Below are positions 35,881 through 46,010 of a DNA stretch of 64,000 bases, piece after piece. Each line of letters starts with the position of its first letter. Position 1 is the stretch's first letter. Made by a program: the position numbers and the translations under genes. This DNA is from an uncultured Acetobacteraceae bacterium (lineage in GTDB: Bacteria > Pseudomonadota > Alphaproteobacteria > Acetobacterales > Acetobacteraceae). Where the stretch lies: the NCBI GenBank assembly GCA_943912335.1, contig CALTUD010000002.1:62001-126000 (forward strand), read 5' to 3'. Below the pieces are notes generated by a model. That model ran no database searches. It was not told the origin of the DNA and saw only the letters and a program-made list of their open reading frames with translations.

Positions 35881-37341
35881 CTACAGCACCCTGAGCGCGT
35901 CGCCGGCCTGGCGGTGCAGCGCGCGGTAGCGCGCGATCCGCTCGTCGTACAACGCCGCCAACGCGGCATCCGGTTCGACGGTCTCCACCGTTTCCGGCGG
36001 CACGCACACGCTTTCCGGGGACTCTCCTGTCACCGCCATGCGCGCCAGACGTGCCGCGCCGAACGCGCCTCCGGTCTCGCCGGCCGCCAGCCGCTTCAAC
36101 GGCAGGTTCAGCGCCGAGGCGATGATCGCGATCCAGGTGCGCGACCGTGACCCGCCACCGATCACGGCGGCGCTGTCGATGTGGGTGCCGGACGAGAGCA
36201 GCGCGTCCAGGCAGTCACGCATCGAGAACGCCACACCTTCCAGCACCGCCTGGGTCAGGGCGGCCCGGTCGGTGTCGTAGCTCAAGCCGGCGAACGCGCC
36301 GCGAATGGCGCCGTCATTGTGCGGCGTCCGCTCGCCGCCGAGATAGGGCAGGAACAGCGCCTCGGCCGGCTTGATCGGCAGACGCAGCTCGTCCAGCAGT
36401 GCCGCTTCCTTCTGCCCGGCGATCCCGGCCCACCAAGCCAGCGAGGACGCGGCGGACAAGGTCACGCCCATCTGGTGCCAGCTGTTCGGCACCGCATGGC
36501 AGAACGCATGCACGGCCGCCTCTGGATTGGGGCGGAACCGGTCGGTGCAGGCGAACAGAACCCCGGAGGTGCCGAGCGACACGAAGGCGTCGCCGGGACG
36601 GATCGCCGACAGGCCGATCGCACCGGCCGCGTTGTCGCCGGCACCGCCTGCGATCACCGGCGGCATCGCCATGCCCCAGCGTGCGGCCAGTTCCGGCTTC
36701 AGCCGCCCGGCCGGCGCGCTGCCTTCCACGAGACGCGGCATATGCGACCGGTCCAGCCCGCTGGCAGCCAGGGCGGCGTCGGACCAGTCGCGACGGGCCA
36801 CATCCAGCCAGAGCGTCCCGGCCGCGTCCGACATCTCCTCGATCATCTCGCCGGAAAGCTGCAGGCGAACCCAGGCCTTGGGCAGCAGAACGGTGCGCGT
36901 GGCGGCGAAGATCTCGGGCTCGTACCGGTGAACCCAAATCAGCTTCGGCGCGGTGAAGCCCGGCATGGCGATGTTGCCGGTAACGGCGCGCGAATCCGGC
37001 ATCGCGCGCTCGAAGGCGGCGCATTCCTCGACCGAGCGCACGTCGTTCCACAGAATCGCCGGGCGCAGCACGGTGCCGTCCACGCCCAACAGAACCGCGC
37101 CGTGCTGCTGGCCCGACAGGCCGATGCCGGACACGGCGGCAAGCTCGGCCGGATGCGAACGCTTCAGCGCATCGGTGGCACCGAGCGTCGCCTGCCACCA
37201 GTCTGCCGGATCCTGCTCGCTATGGCCGGGTAGGGGGCGGCTGACGGACAGGGCCACCGATTCGGTGGCCACCACGCGCTGCTCGCCGTCGACGAGCAGG
37301 GCCTTCACGGCGGAGGTGCCGTAGTCGAGTCCGAGGAACAT
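35881..37341 (-). CDS. xylB: Xylulokinase
   Basis: FGGY-family sugar kinase that phosphorylates D-xylulose to xylulose 5-phosphate, which enters the pentose phosphate pathway. The 486-residue product has the N-terminal MFLGLDYGTSAVK nucleotide motif, the GLSGQQHGAVLL substrate region, the catalytic-base region GGAGDNAAGAIG and the C-terminal ATP-site motif AAVIGGGSRSRTW. The ATG at 37341 was preferred; a GTG two codons upstream is possible. It lies downstream of a polyol ABC importer, so it probably phosphorylates the ketose formed from an imported polyol such as arabitol or xylitol. Confidence 0.93.
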   Translation of the reverse strand: MFLGLDYGTSAVKALLVDGEQRVVATESVALSVSRPLPGHSEQDPADWWQATLGATDALKRSHPAELAAVSGIGLSGQQHGAVLLGVDGTVLRPAILWNDVRSVEECAAFERAMPDSRAVTGNIAMPGFTAPKLIWVHRYEPEIFAATRTVLLPKAWVRLQLSGEMIEEMSDAAGTLWLDVARRDWSDAALAASGLDRSHMPRLVEGSAPAGRLKPELAARWGMAMPPVIAGGAGDNAAGAIGLSAIRPGDAFVSLGTSGVLFACTDRFRPNPEAAVHAFCHAVPNSWHQMGVTLSAASSLAWWAGIAGQKEAALLDELRLPIKPAEALFLPYLGGERTPHNDGAIRGAFAGLSYDTDRAALTQAVLEGVAFSMRDCLDALLSSGTHIDSAAVIGGGSRSRTWIAIIASALNLPLKRLAAGETGGAFGAARLARMAVTGESPESVCVPPETVETVEPDAALAALYDERIARYRALHRQAGDALRVL

Positions 37342-37403
37342 GTTCACAGCCGCGACCGGAGCCGCGGTCCCGTTTCTGTTGGTGGGAGCGCGAAGGCTCG
37401 GCG

Positions 37404-37441
37404 GCGTTTCGCCGGATGCGGGCGCGCATCCGGCGAAACGC
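37404..37441. terminator. Long hairpin between the ABC ATPase gene and xylB
   Basis: A 17-bp perfect stem with loop GGCG (arms 37404-37420 and 37425-37441). It starts 1-2 bases after the ATPase stop codon on the minus strand. There is no T-run, so it is more likely an intercistronic processing or mRNA-stabilising element, or an attenuator of xylB. Confidence 0.65.
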
Positions 37442-37442
37442 G

Positions 37443-38543
<1,101 letters not shown>

Positions 38544-38554
38544 TGCGGGGGATC

Positions 38555-39370
38555 CTACTTCACGGCGCCGAAGGTGAGGCCTTGCACGAGCTGCTTCTGG
38601 CTGAACCAGCCGAACACAAGGATCGGCGCCACCGCCATGGTGGAGGCGGCGGAGAGCTTGGCGAAGAACAAGCCTTCGGGGGCGGAGAACGAGGCGATGA
38701 AGGTGGTGAGCGGAGCGGCGTTGGACGAGGTGAGGTTCAGAGACCAGAACGCCTCGTTCCAGCACAGGATCAGCGACAGAAGGCCGGTGGAGGCCACGCC
38801 GGGCAGAGTGAGCGGCATCAGGATATGCACCAGCTCTCCCCAGGTGCTGGCGCCGTCCATGCGGCCGGCTTCCAGGATCTCGTGCGGCACTTCCTTGTAG
38901 AAGGTGAACAGCATCCACACCGTGATCGGCAGGTTCATCAGCGCGTAGATGATGATCAGACCCGAACGGGTGTCGAGCAGTCCGGTGAACTTGAACAGAA
39001 GATAGATCGGCACCAGCACGCCCACGGGCGGCAGCATCTTGGTGGACAGCATCCACAGAAGCGTGCCGCGCGTGCGCGGCGTCGGGTGGAACGCCATCGA
39101 ATAGGCCGCTGGCACCGAGAACAGCAGCGCGAGAACGGTGCCGCCGAGCGAGATCGCGACGCTGTTCAGCGCGAAGCTGAGATAGTTCGCACGCTGGAAG
39201 ACCTCTGCATACGAAACCAGCGTCGGGCGGAACACCAGACTGGCGGTGATAGCGTCCGTTTCCGTCTTGAAGGAGGTCAGCACCATCCAGAAGATCGGAA
39301 AGAACAAGAGAAGCGCCACGGCCCAGCCGATCAGGGCGATGGCGATGCGCGAGGCGAGGCTCTGCTGCAT
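38555..39370 (-). CDS. Polyol/sugar ABC transporter permease (MalG/SmoG type)
   Basis: Inner-membrane permease with six predicted membrane segments. The 271-residue product has the EAA loop that contacts the ATPase (EILEAGRMDGASTWGELVHI). The ATG at 39370 gives a standard family N-terminus (a short cytoplasmic lead before FFPIFWMVLTSFKT). It is 4 bases from the upstream permease gene and 11 bases from the ATPase gene. Confidence 0.93.
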   Translation of the reverse strand: MQQSLASRIAIALIGWAVALLLFFPIFWMVLTSFKTETDAITASLVFRPTLVSYAEVFQRANYLSFALNSVAISLGGTVLALLFSVPAAYSMAFHPTPRTRGTLLWMLSTKMLPPVGVLVPIYLLFKFTGLLDTRSGLIIIYALMNLPITVWMLFTFYKEVPHEILEAGRMDGASTWGELVHILMPLTLPGVASTGLLSLILCWNEAFWSLNLTSSNAAPLTTFIASFSAPEGLFFAKLSAASTMAVAPILVFGWFSQKQLVQGLTFGAVK

Positions 39371-39374
39371 CGGA

Positions 39375-40313
39375 TCAGGTCTCCAGCCGTCGGGCGACGG
39401 TGCGGACGAGGAAGAAGGCGACGATGTTCGCCAGAAGGATCGCAACCACGCCGCCAGCGGACGCGGCGCCCACGTCGAACTGCAGCAAAGCGCGGGAATA
39501 GATCAGATAGGCGAGGTTGGTGGACGCGTTGCCCGGCCCGCCATTGGTGGTGACCAGGATTTCCGCGAACACGCCGAGCAGGAAGATCGTCTCGATCATG
39601 ATCACCACGCTGATCGCACGCGACAGATGCGGCAGCGTGATGAAGAAGAACTGCGCGACCGGTCCGGCTCCATCCATGCGGGCGGCCTCGAGCTGGTCGG
39701 TGTCGAGCGACTGCACGGCGGTCAGCAGGATCAGCAGGGCAAAGGGGAGCCATTCCCACGACACCACCGCGATCACGGACGTCAGCGGGAACTGGGCGAA
39801 GAAATCGACCGGCGGGACGCCGAACTTATGCGCCAGAACCCCCAGCACGCCGTAGATCGGGTGCATGAGCAGGTTCTTCCACAGCAGCGCCGCCACGGTG
39901 GGCATCACGAAGAACGGCGAGATCGCCAGAACGCGGGCAATGTTGCGTCCGGGAAAGGACTGGTTGAACAGAACCGCGAGCAGGGTGCCCAGGCACACGG
40001 TGATGATCAGCACCGAGCCCAGCAGAAGCAGCGTGTTCTTCAGCGACGCCCAGAAATCGGGGTCGGTGACCATGTCCTGGAAATTGCTGAGACCCGCGAA
40101 GCCGCGGATCGTCGGGTCGATCATGTTGTAGCGCTGGAAGGCGAACCACAACGTCATCACGAGGGGAACGATCATCCACACCAGCAGCACGCCCACGGAC
40201 GGCATCACCAGCCATCCCGGGGTCGACCGGCGCGCCGCGGGCGCGGCATGGCCGCCCGGCGGCGCACCGCCGGCGCCGTGAATCATCGAGGAGTTCGCGG
40301 CGCCGGCCTGCAT
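39375..40313 (-). CDS. Polyol/sugar ABC transporter permease (MalF/SmoF type)
   Basis: Inner-membrane permease of 312 residues with six predicted membrane segments after a Pro/Gly/Ala-rich cytoplasmic N-terminus of about 30 residues. The EAA loop is QLEAARMDGAGPVAQFFFITLP, with the core EAARMDGAG. The context (binding protein 10 bases upstream, second permease 4 bases downstream) makes it part of a polyol/sugar importer resembling the smoEFGK sorbitol/mannitol system of alphaproteobacteria. Confidence 0.93.
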   Translation of the reverse strand: MQAGAANSSMIHGAGGAPPGGHAAPAARRSTPGWLVMPSVGVLLVWMIVPLVMTLWFAFQRYNMIDPTIRGFAGLSNFQDMVTDPDFWASLKNTLLLLGSVLIITVCLGTLLAVLFNQSFPGRNIARVLAISPFFVMPTVAALLWKNLLMHPIYGVLGVLAHKFGVPPVDFFAQFPLTSVIAVVSWEWLPFALLILLTAVQSLDTDQLEAARMDGAGPVAQFFFITLPHLSRAISVVIMIETIFLLGVFAEILVTTNGGPGNASTNLAYLIYSRALLQFDVGAASAGGVVAILLANIVAFFLVRTVARRLET

Positions 40314-40323
40314 CGTATCCGTC

Positions 40324-41667
40324 CTACTTCTTGGGGTAGCCCGCGCGGCGCATGGTGCGCGCGGTGGCGGACTGCGCCGCCGCCAGACCCTGCTGCACGG
40401 TGGACTGGCCGCTCAGAACGCCGGCCATGGTCTGGCCAACCTGGGTGCCGATGCCCTGGAACTCAGGAATCGCCACGAACTGCGCGCCGGTATAGGGGCG
40501 CGGCTGCGCGGTCTGGCCGTCAGGATTGGCCGAGTTGATCGCCGCCAGCACGAAGCTCGCGAACGGCGCCACCTTCTTGTACTCGGGATTGTCGTAGGTG
40601 CTCTGACGCGTGCCGGGCGGCACCGCGACCCAGCCGTTGTTCTTCGCGACGAGCTCGACATACTCCTTGGACGTCGCCCAGGTCACGAAGGTGCGGGCCG
40701 CATCCTGCTGCTTGGACGACACCGGAATCGCCAGGTTCCAGCTCCACAGCCAGGTCGGGCCACCCTTGAACGAACCGGTCGGCATCGGCGCGAAACCGAC
40801 CTCGTCCGCAACCTGGCTCTGCTTCTTGTCGTAGAGCAGGCCGGCGGCGACGGTGGAATCGATCCACATCGCGCAGTGGCCGGAAGAGAACAAAGCCAGG
40901 TTCTCGTTGAATCCGTTGGAAGACGCGCCCGGCGGGCCGTCGGCCTTCAGGATGTCGACGTAGTAGGTGACGGCCTTGGTCCAGGCGGGGGTGTCGATCG
41001 TCGGCTTCCACTGCTCGTCGAACCACTGGCCGCCTTCGGCGGTCACGAGCGTGGTCAGATAGGCCATGTTCTCGCCCCAGCCCGGCTTGCCGCGAAGGCA
41101 CATACCGTAGGTCTGGCTGCTCTTGTCGGTGACCTTGTCGGCGATCGGGCGCAGCTCGTCATAGGACGGCGCCGTCGGCATGGTCACGCCGGCCTTCTTG
41201 AACAGGTCGGTGCGGTAATAGGTCATCGCCGATTCGGCGTAGAACGGCAGCGCGTAGAGCTTGCCCTGGTAGCTGATGCCCTGCGCCACAGGCTTCAACA
41301 GATCGTTCACGTCATAGGAGGCGGGCAGGTTGTCCATTGGCGACAGCCAGCCCTGCTTGGCCCAGATCGGCACTTCGTAGTTGCCGATGGTCATCACGTC
41401 GAACTGGCCGGCCTTGGTGGCGATGTCGGTGGTCACGCGCTGGCGCAGCACGTTCTCTTCGAGAACCACCCAGCGCAGATGGATGTCGGGATGCTGCTTC
41501 TCGAACTCGGAAGACAGCTTCTGCATCACCACCATGTCGCCGTTGTTCACCGTGGCGATGGTGATGGTCGAATCGGCCTGGGCCCGGGCGGTCGTCGCCA
41601 CGGTGGCGAGACCGGCAAGGCAGGTGGCGGCCAGCAGCGCGCGCATGCTGGCGGGACGTGTCGTCAT
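40324..41667 (-). CDS. Polyol/sugar ABC transporter substrate-binding protein
   Basis: Periplasmic solute-binding protein of the MalE/SmoE class. The 447-residue precursor has a Sec signal peptide (positive start, hydrophobic ALLAATCLAGLATVATT, cleavage after ARA/AQA near residue 30) and no lipobox Cys at the cleavage site. The mature part begins with TITIATVNNGDMVVMQKL, and the family signature region is ESAMTYYRTDLFKKAG. The start has a strong GGGAGGACC site. It is the first gene of the leftward operon and divergent from an OprB-like porin. The exact polyol (mannitol, sorbitol, arabitol) cannot be told from sequence. Confidence 0.93.
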   Translation of the reverse strand: MTTRPASMRALLAATCLAGLATVATTARAQADSTITIATVNNGDMVVMQKLSSEFEKQHPDIHLRWVVLEENVLRQRVTTDIATKAGQFDVMTIGNYEVPIWAKQGWLSPMDNLPASYDVNDLLKPVAQGISYQGKLYALPFYAESAMTYYRTDLFKKAGVTMPTAPSYDELRPIADKVTDKSSQTYGMCLRGKPGWGENMAYLTTLVTAEGGQWFDEQWKPTIDTPAWTKAVTYYVDILKADGPPGASSNGFNENLALFSSGHCAMWIDSTVAAGLLYDKKQSQVADEVGFAPMPTGSFKGGPTWLWSWNLAIPVSSKQQDAARTFVTWATSKEYVELVAKNNGWVAVPPGTRQSTYDNPEYKKVAPFASFVLAAINSANPDGQTAQPRPYTGAQFVAIPEFQGIGTQVGQTMAGVLSGQSTVQQGLAAAQSATARTMRRAGYPKK

Positions 41668-41828
41668 GGGTGGTCCTCCCGGAACCGGCTTTCGGTTTGT
41701 CTGCTTTCTGGTCTGGCGCACTTCGTCGCCTTGCGGCTGAGCCAACCACCCTGAGGCACCTACGTCAACGCGGGAGAACGGATGGTTCGTCGCGCAAACG
41801 ATCCGACTGCGCTTTCTTGGCAACAGGT

Positions 41829-41839
41829 GGAACGTTTCC
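41829..41839. promoter_or_regulatory. Possible LacI-type operator in the porin/ABC divergent region
   Basis: GGAACGTTTCC contains the central AACGTT typical of LacI/GalR-family sites and is nearly symmetric. It lies 117 bp before the porin start. No LacI-type regulator is encoded nearby, so this is tentative. The rest of 41668-41955 shows no other clear signal. Confidence 0.22.
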
Positions 41840-41955
41840 CTACGGAGAACCGGGTTTTCCGCGCCATACCGATTGGTAATGCGGAACAGGGGTTCTATGG
41901 TCGGGTGGATCGGCAGCCAAATAGTCCGACAAAAGAAGCCCACCGAGAGGAAACA

Positions 41956-43443
41956 ATGAATACCACCGCAGTGAAGAAAGGCGCGCGCGCCCTCTCCGCC
42001 GCTCGTCGCGCCGGTTCCGTCGCGCTGACCGTCGGCGGCTTGCTGTGCACGACCGCGATCGTGACGCCTGTGTTCGCCCAGACCGGCCTCGTGCCCAGCA
42101 TTCGCGTCGCCACCCCGCCGGTGGGCCCGGGCGCCGCCTCCTTCGCCACCTCCTCCGTTCCGCCGCTGCCGGTGAACGAAGCCCTGCTGCCGGACTTCGG
42201 CGGCTACCGCGCCAAACTGCGCGACATGGGCATCTATGTCGGCCTCGATAACGTCGACGAGTTCGCCGGAATCGTGAAGGGCGACCACAAGGGCTCCACC
42301 AACGCCGGCCAGTACGGCCTCGAGACCGACGTGGACTGGGAAAAGCTCGCCGGCCTGCGCGGCTTCTCCACCCACTCCATCATGGTCGGCCGCTACGGCA
42401 TCCCGGCCAGCCGCATCTTCGGCGACAACCTCGTTCCCAGCCAGGAAATCTATGGCGCAGGCGGCAACGTCGCGATCCATCTCGTGTATTTCTATGGTGA
42501 AGAAACCGCAGCGCATGGTCGCGTCGACTTCGCGTTCGGCCGTATGCCGGTGCTGAACGACTTCGCGTCGTCGCCGCTCTACTGTAACTTCATGAACAAC
42601 TCCTTCTGCGGTAACCCGAAGGCGTCGTCCGACAACTTTGCCGTGTCGTCCTACCCGGATGCGAACTGGGCCTTCCGCCTGCGCGTCCGCCCGACCGCCT
42701 ACACCTATATCCAGAGCGGCATCTTCTTCACCGAAGACAACATCTATCAGGCCACCAACGGCATGCGGTCGGGCTTCCGCTTCGACTCCAGCCACATCTC
42801 CGGCCAGACCTTCCCCGTGCAGGCCGGCTACGAGCCGTTCATTGGCCGCGACAAGCTGCCGGGCCATTACAGCATCGGTTTCATCTACGACAGCAACAAC
42901 CACCCGGATAACTATCTCGACGTCAACGGCGCGCCGTTCGTCGAAAGCGGCCTGCCGCGCAAGATCCGCAAGGGTCAGACCGCGCAGTACGCCCTCGTCG
43001 ACCAGATGCTGCTCCGTCATGGCGCCGGCAACACCAACGGCCTGATCGCGTTCGGCGGCTTCTACCATAACGACAACAACACCTCGACCCGTACCAGCCA
43101 GGGCGAAGTGGGCCTGATCGATCACGGCTTCTGGAAGGCACGTCCGCAGGACGGTTTCGCACTCGCGTTCTCCTATCTCGAAGTCTCCGATCAGCTCGGC
43201 AAGACGGAAGCGCTGCAGCAGGAACTCGGCCTGCCGATCACCGGCACCGGTGGCCAGTTCTACAACTCCGCCGCGCGCGGCGTGCAGAGCCACACCTACA
43301 CCTTCGAAGCCAACTACCAGATCCACGTCTTCCGCGGCGTGACCTTCGCACCGGACTTCCAGTACTTCATCCGTCCGAACGCGCTCGCCAATGTCGGCAA
43401 CGCGGCCGTGATCGGCTTCAAGAGCCATATCCAGCTGTTCTGA
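41956..43443 (+). CDS. OprB-type carbohydrate-selective porin
   Basis: Outer-membrane beta-barrel for diffusion of sugars and polyols. The 495-residue precursor starts with a long signal peptide (Lys/Arg-rich lead, hydrophobic VALTVGGLLCTTAIV, cleavage after VFAQ near residue 44). The mature part has the OprB features: GGYRAKLRDMGIYVGL near the N-terminus, alternating amphipathic strands and a terminal Phe (HIQLF), required for outer-membrane assembly. The ATG at 41956 has GAGAGGA upstream. It is divergent from the ABC importer and probably serves the same substrate. Confidence 0.92.
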   Translation: MNTTAVKKGARALSAARRAGSVALTVGGLLCTTAIVTPVFAQTGLVPSIRVATPPVGPGAASFATSSVPPLPVNEALLPDFGGYRAKLRDMGIYVGLDNVDEFAGIVKGDHKGSTNAGQYGLETDVDWEKLAGLRGFSTHSIMVGRYGIPASRIFGDNLVPSQEIYGAGGNVAIHLVYFYGEETAAHGRVDFAFGRMPVLNDFASSPLYCNFMNNSFCGNPKASSDNFAVSSYPDANWAFRLRVRPTAYTYIQSGIFFTEDNIYQATNGMRSGFRFDSSHISGQTFPVQAGYEPFIGRDKLPGHYSIGFIYDSNNHPDNYLDVNGAPFVESGLPRKIRKGQTAQYALVDQMLLRHGAGNTNGLIAFGGFYHNDNNTSTRTSQGEVGLIDHGFWKARPQDGFALAFSYLEVSDQLGKTEALQQELGLPITGTGGQFYNSAARGVQSHTYTFEANYQIHVFRGVTFAPDFQYFIRPNALANVGNAAVIGFKSHIQLF

Positions 43444-43461
43444 TCTCCGGATCGGTCAGCG

Positions 43462-43500
43462 AAAAAAGGCCGCGCGGTTCGCCGCGCGGCCTTTTCTTTT
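43462..43500 (+). terminator. Strong terminator after the porin gene
   Basis: GGCCGCGCGG / CCGCGCGGCC with a TTCG tetraloop, extended by A/T pairs on both sides and followed by TTTTCTTTT. It ends about 57 bases after the porin stop. The following 180 bases up to 43681 hold nothing recognisable. Confidence 0.95.
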
Positions 43501-43681
43501 GCGCCTCTCGGAAGGGATCGAAGCCCGAGCCCTGCGCCGGCCATCTTCTTCCGTCCAGACGATTTCGTTCAGTCGTCCGACATCCCAGATCGCTGCCCGA
43601 TCCTTGCGGATGGGATCTCGCAGTCTTCCCGATCGTCCTGGAACCTATCCACCGAACGATTCCATTCGGTTCGATCGTGCG

Positions 43682-44569
43682 TCAGCCAGTCGGCAAGCCC
43701 GCATCCTCTCGGGCACGATCCGACAGGCTGGCGAAATCCAGCGACACTCCGCCGCGCGCAATGCTCGCAAGCAAGCGGTCGCGTACCAGGGATCCCATCG
43801 GCAGCGGCACGCCCAGCGCGTCGCCGGCCTCCAGAAGCAGACGCGTATCCTTCGCCGCCAGCGACACGGGCGCGCCCGGGTTTTCGAACAGGCGTTCCAC
43901 GACGAGTGTGCCATAATTACGATGCACAGGCGCATCGAAGAAGCTGTTCACCAGCACGTCGAGCACCGCCCGCGGCGCCGTCCCGTTCTTCTCGTTCAAT
44001 GCGAACACCTCGCCCATCTGCTCGATCGTCGAGAAGATCAGGAAATTCAGGCTCAGTTTCAGCAGCACCGCGGCAGTCGGCTCGTCGCCCAGCGGAAACA
44101 CACGCTGCCCCAGCTCCCCCAGAACCGGTGCGGCGGCCGCCTTCGCCGCTTCGCTGCCCGCAGCCAGCACGAACAACGCACCCGCGCGGGCCGCAGGGGG
44201 GCGGCCCAGAACCGGAGCCGACAGGAAAAGCTGGCCGCGCGATGCGTGCAGCGCCGCCAATTCCTCGGTCAAACGCACCGACACCGTGCTCGACGACACA
44301 TGCAGCCCGCCCTTCGCAAGGCCCGCTGCAATCCCCGCCGGACCGTTCACGACCGCACCCAGCCCGGCATCGTCCGCCACCATGCTGAACACCATCTCGG
44401 TACCAGCGGCCACCTCCGCGGGCGTTTCCGCGAACCGCGCGCCCGCTGCCAGCACTGCCTCCGCGCGCGCCCGCGTCCGGTTATGCACCAGCACTTCGTG
44501 CCCGCGATCCAGCAGACGCAGCGCCATCGCCTCGCCCATCGCCCCCAGACCGACGATTCCGACCTTCAT
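43682..44569 (-). CDS. NAD(P)-dependent beta-hydroxyacid dehydrogenase (HIBADH family)
   Basis: 295 residues of the 3-hydroxyisobutyrate dehydrogenase / tartronate semialdehyde reductase family. The Rossmann motif GLGAMG is at residues 7-12, and the catalytic lysine is K171 (LLKLSLN). The substrate-binding motif, usually DAPVSGG, is altered to SAPVLGRP, so the exact substrate is open. It overlaps the upstream transporter gene by 4 bases, which suggests that the imported compound, perhaps a sugar acid, is linked to this oxidoreductase. Confidence 0.88.
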   Translation of the reverse strand: MKVGIVGLGAMGEAMALRLLDRGHEVLVHNRTRARAEAVLAAGARFAETPAEVAAGTEMVFSMVADDAGLGAVVNGPAGIAAGLAKGGLHVSSSTVSVRLTEELAALHASRGQLFLSAPVLGRPPAARAGALFVLAAGSEAAKAAAAPVLGELGQRVFPLGDEPTAAVLLKLSLNFLIFSTIEQMGEVFALNEKNGTAPRAVLDVLVNSFFDAPVHRNYGTLVVERLFENPGAPVSLAAKDTRLLLEAGDALGVPLPMGSLVRDRLLASIARGGVSLDFASLSDRAREDAGLPTG

Positions 44570-45888
44570 CGCACAGTTCCCCTGTCGTGCTCCCGCGTGC
44601 CGACTCCGTAGACCACCGCCGTCATCACCGCGATCGCCGCTGCCACCAGCAGCGCAGCCGTGAAAGAGCCGGTCGCCTGCACCATGAATCCCGTCAACGC
44701 CGGTGCCGCGGCAGCGCCCACCGAGCCGCCCACGTTCTGGAAGGCTTCCAGAGTCGCCACCTTGTCATGGGTGGTCGCCACCGCCGCCATCGCCCAGCCG
44801 CAGGACGACGCCAGACTGGCCGCGAACAGCGCCACGCACACAAGAGCAATTGCCGCCGCCGTGCTCGTCACCAGCACCGCCCCCGCCGTGCACGCCGCCG
44901 TCACGAGCATCCCGGCCACCAGCGGCAGGCGGCAACTCGCCAGAGGCCGCACCCCGCGACCGGTCAGCACGCGCGACGCCGCACCGCCCAGCAGCGCCCC
45001 CAGGAAGCCGCAACCCTGCGGCACCGCCGTCCAGATCCCGGCCTGGGCGATGCTCAGATGCCGCTCGCGCTGCAGGTAGTCCGGCAGCCAGGTGCCGTAG
45101 AGCCAGGTCAGATACACCACGCCGATGAAGCCGATCGCCATGCCCCAGGCGGTCCGGTCGCGCAGAAGGCTGGTCCAGCCGGAGGGCGCTCCCGCGTCCG
45201 GCTCGTCCTCGGCGACGATCCAGTCCCGCTCGGCGCCGGACAAACCATGCTGCTCCGGATCGCGATAGATCAGCACCCAGGCCGCAGCGATCAGCAGCCC
45301 CAGAGCCCCCACCACGATGAACATCGTCCGCCAGCCATAGGCCAGCAGCAGCGCGGTCAACACCAAAGGCGCGATCGCCGGCCCCAAGGCGGAGGATGCG
45401 TTGAACAGCCCGATCGGAAACGCCCGCGCGGAGGCCCGGAACCAGTTCGAACACACCTTGGTCCCGGCCAGATACATCGGCGACTCGCCGACCCCCAGCG
45501 CAGCCCGCGCGGCGACGAACGGCGACAGCCCGCCGACGAACCCCGCCGCCATCTGCGCGCCGGACCACAGAACCAGCCCGGCCCCCATCACGCGGCGCGG
45601 CCCCACACGATCGATCAGGATGCCCACCGGGATCTGCGCCAGACCGTAGGCGATCGAGAACGCCGACAGCAGCAACCCCATCTGCGCATCGTCCAGACCC
45701 AGATCGGCGCGAATGGACGAATTGCCGATGGAAAGCGCCGAGCGGTCGAGATAATTCACCGTGCCGGCCACCATCAGCAGCGCCAGGGCCAGCACACGCA
45801 TCCGCGTCGCCCGTCTGGTGGGAAATCGCCGCCCGGCACCGGATACGGCTTCGGACACGGCATCGCCGGAAACGAGGTTCACCATCAC
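44566..45888 (-). CDS. MFS transporter, anion:cation symporter (sugar-acid type)
   Basis: 440 residues, about 12 membrane segments, resembling the GudP/ExuT group (NYLDRSALSIGNSSIRADLGL before TM1-2, then GVGESPMYLAG). Such proteins import hexuronates, glucarate or galactonate with protons. It forms a two-gene unit with the HIBADH-family dehydrogenase (stop/start overlap ATGA). The start at 45888 has a second in-frame ATG one codon later. It is divergent from parC. Confidence 0.87.
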   Translation of the reverse strand: MMVNLVSGDAVSEAVSGAGRRFPTRRATRMRVLALALLMVAGTVNYLDRSALSIGNSSIRADLGLDDAQMGLLLSAFSIAYGLAQIPVGILIDRVGPRRVMGAGLVLWSGAQMAAGFVGGLSPFVAARAALGVGESPMYLAGTKVCSNWFRASARAFPIGLFNASSALGPAIAPLVLTALLLAYGWRTMFIVVGALGLLIAAAWVLIYRDPEQHGLSGAERDWIVAEDEPDAGAPSGWTSLLRDRTAWGMAIGFIGVVYLTWLYGTWLPDYLQRERHLSIAQAGIWTAVPQGCGFLGALLGGAASRVLTGRGVRPLASCRLPLVAGMLVTAACTAGAVLVTSTAAAIALVCVALFAASLASSCGWAMAAVATTHDKVATLEAFQNVGGSVGAAAAPALTGFMVQATGSFTAALLVAAAIAVMTAVVYGVGTREHDRGTVR

Positions 45889-46010
45889 GCTCGCTCCCGC
45901 TGCCGGCCGGTCTCCGATCCCGGCGCACGCGTAGCGTTGCAGCTTGCTGCGGGCTGGACAAGGGTCGTTTTCTCTGTTTGTTCCTGCTCAGCCTCGGGGG
46001 AGATACGACA

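Noticed and set aside
40324..43428. 1034-codon minus-strand frame running through the binding protein into the porin region
   Set aside because: Only the last 447 codons are real (binding protein with signal peptide from 41667). The upstream part is antisense to the porin and has no similarity.
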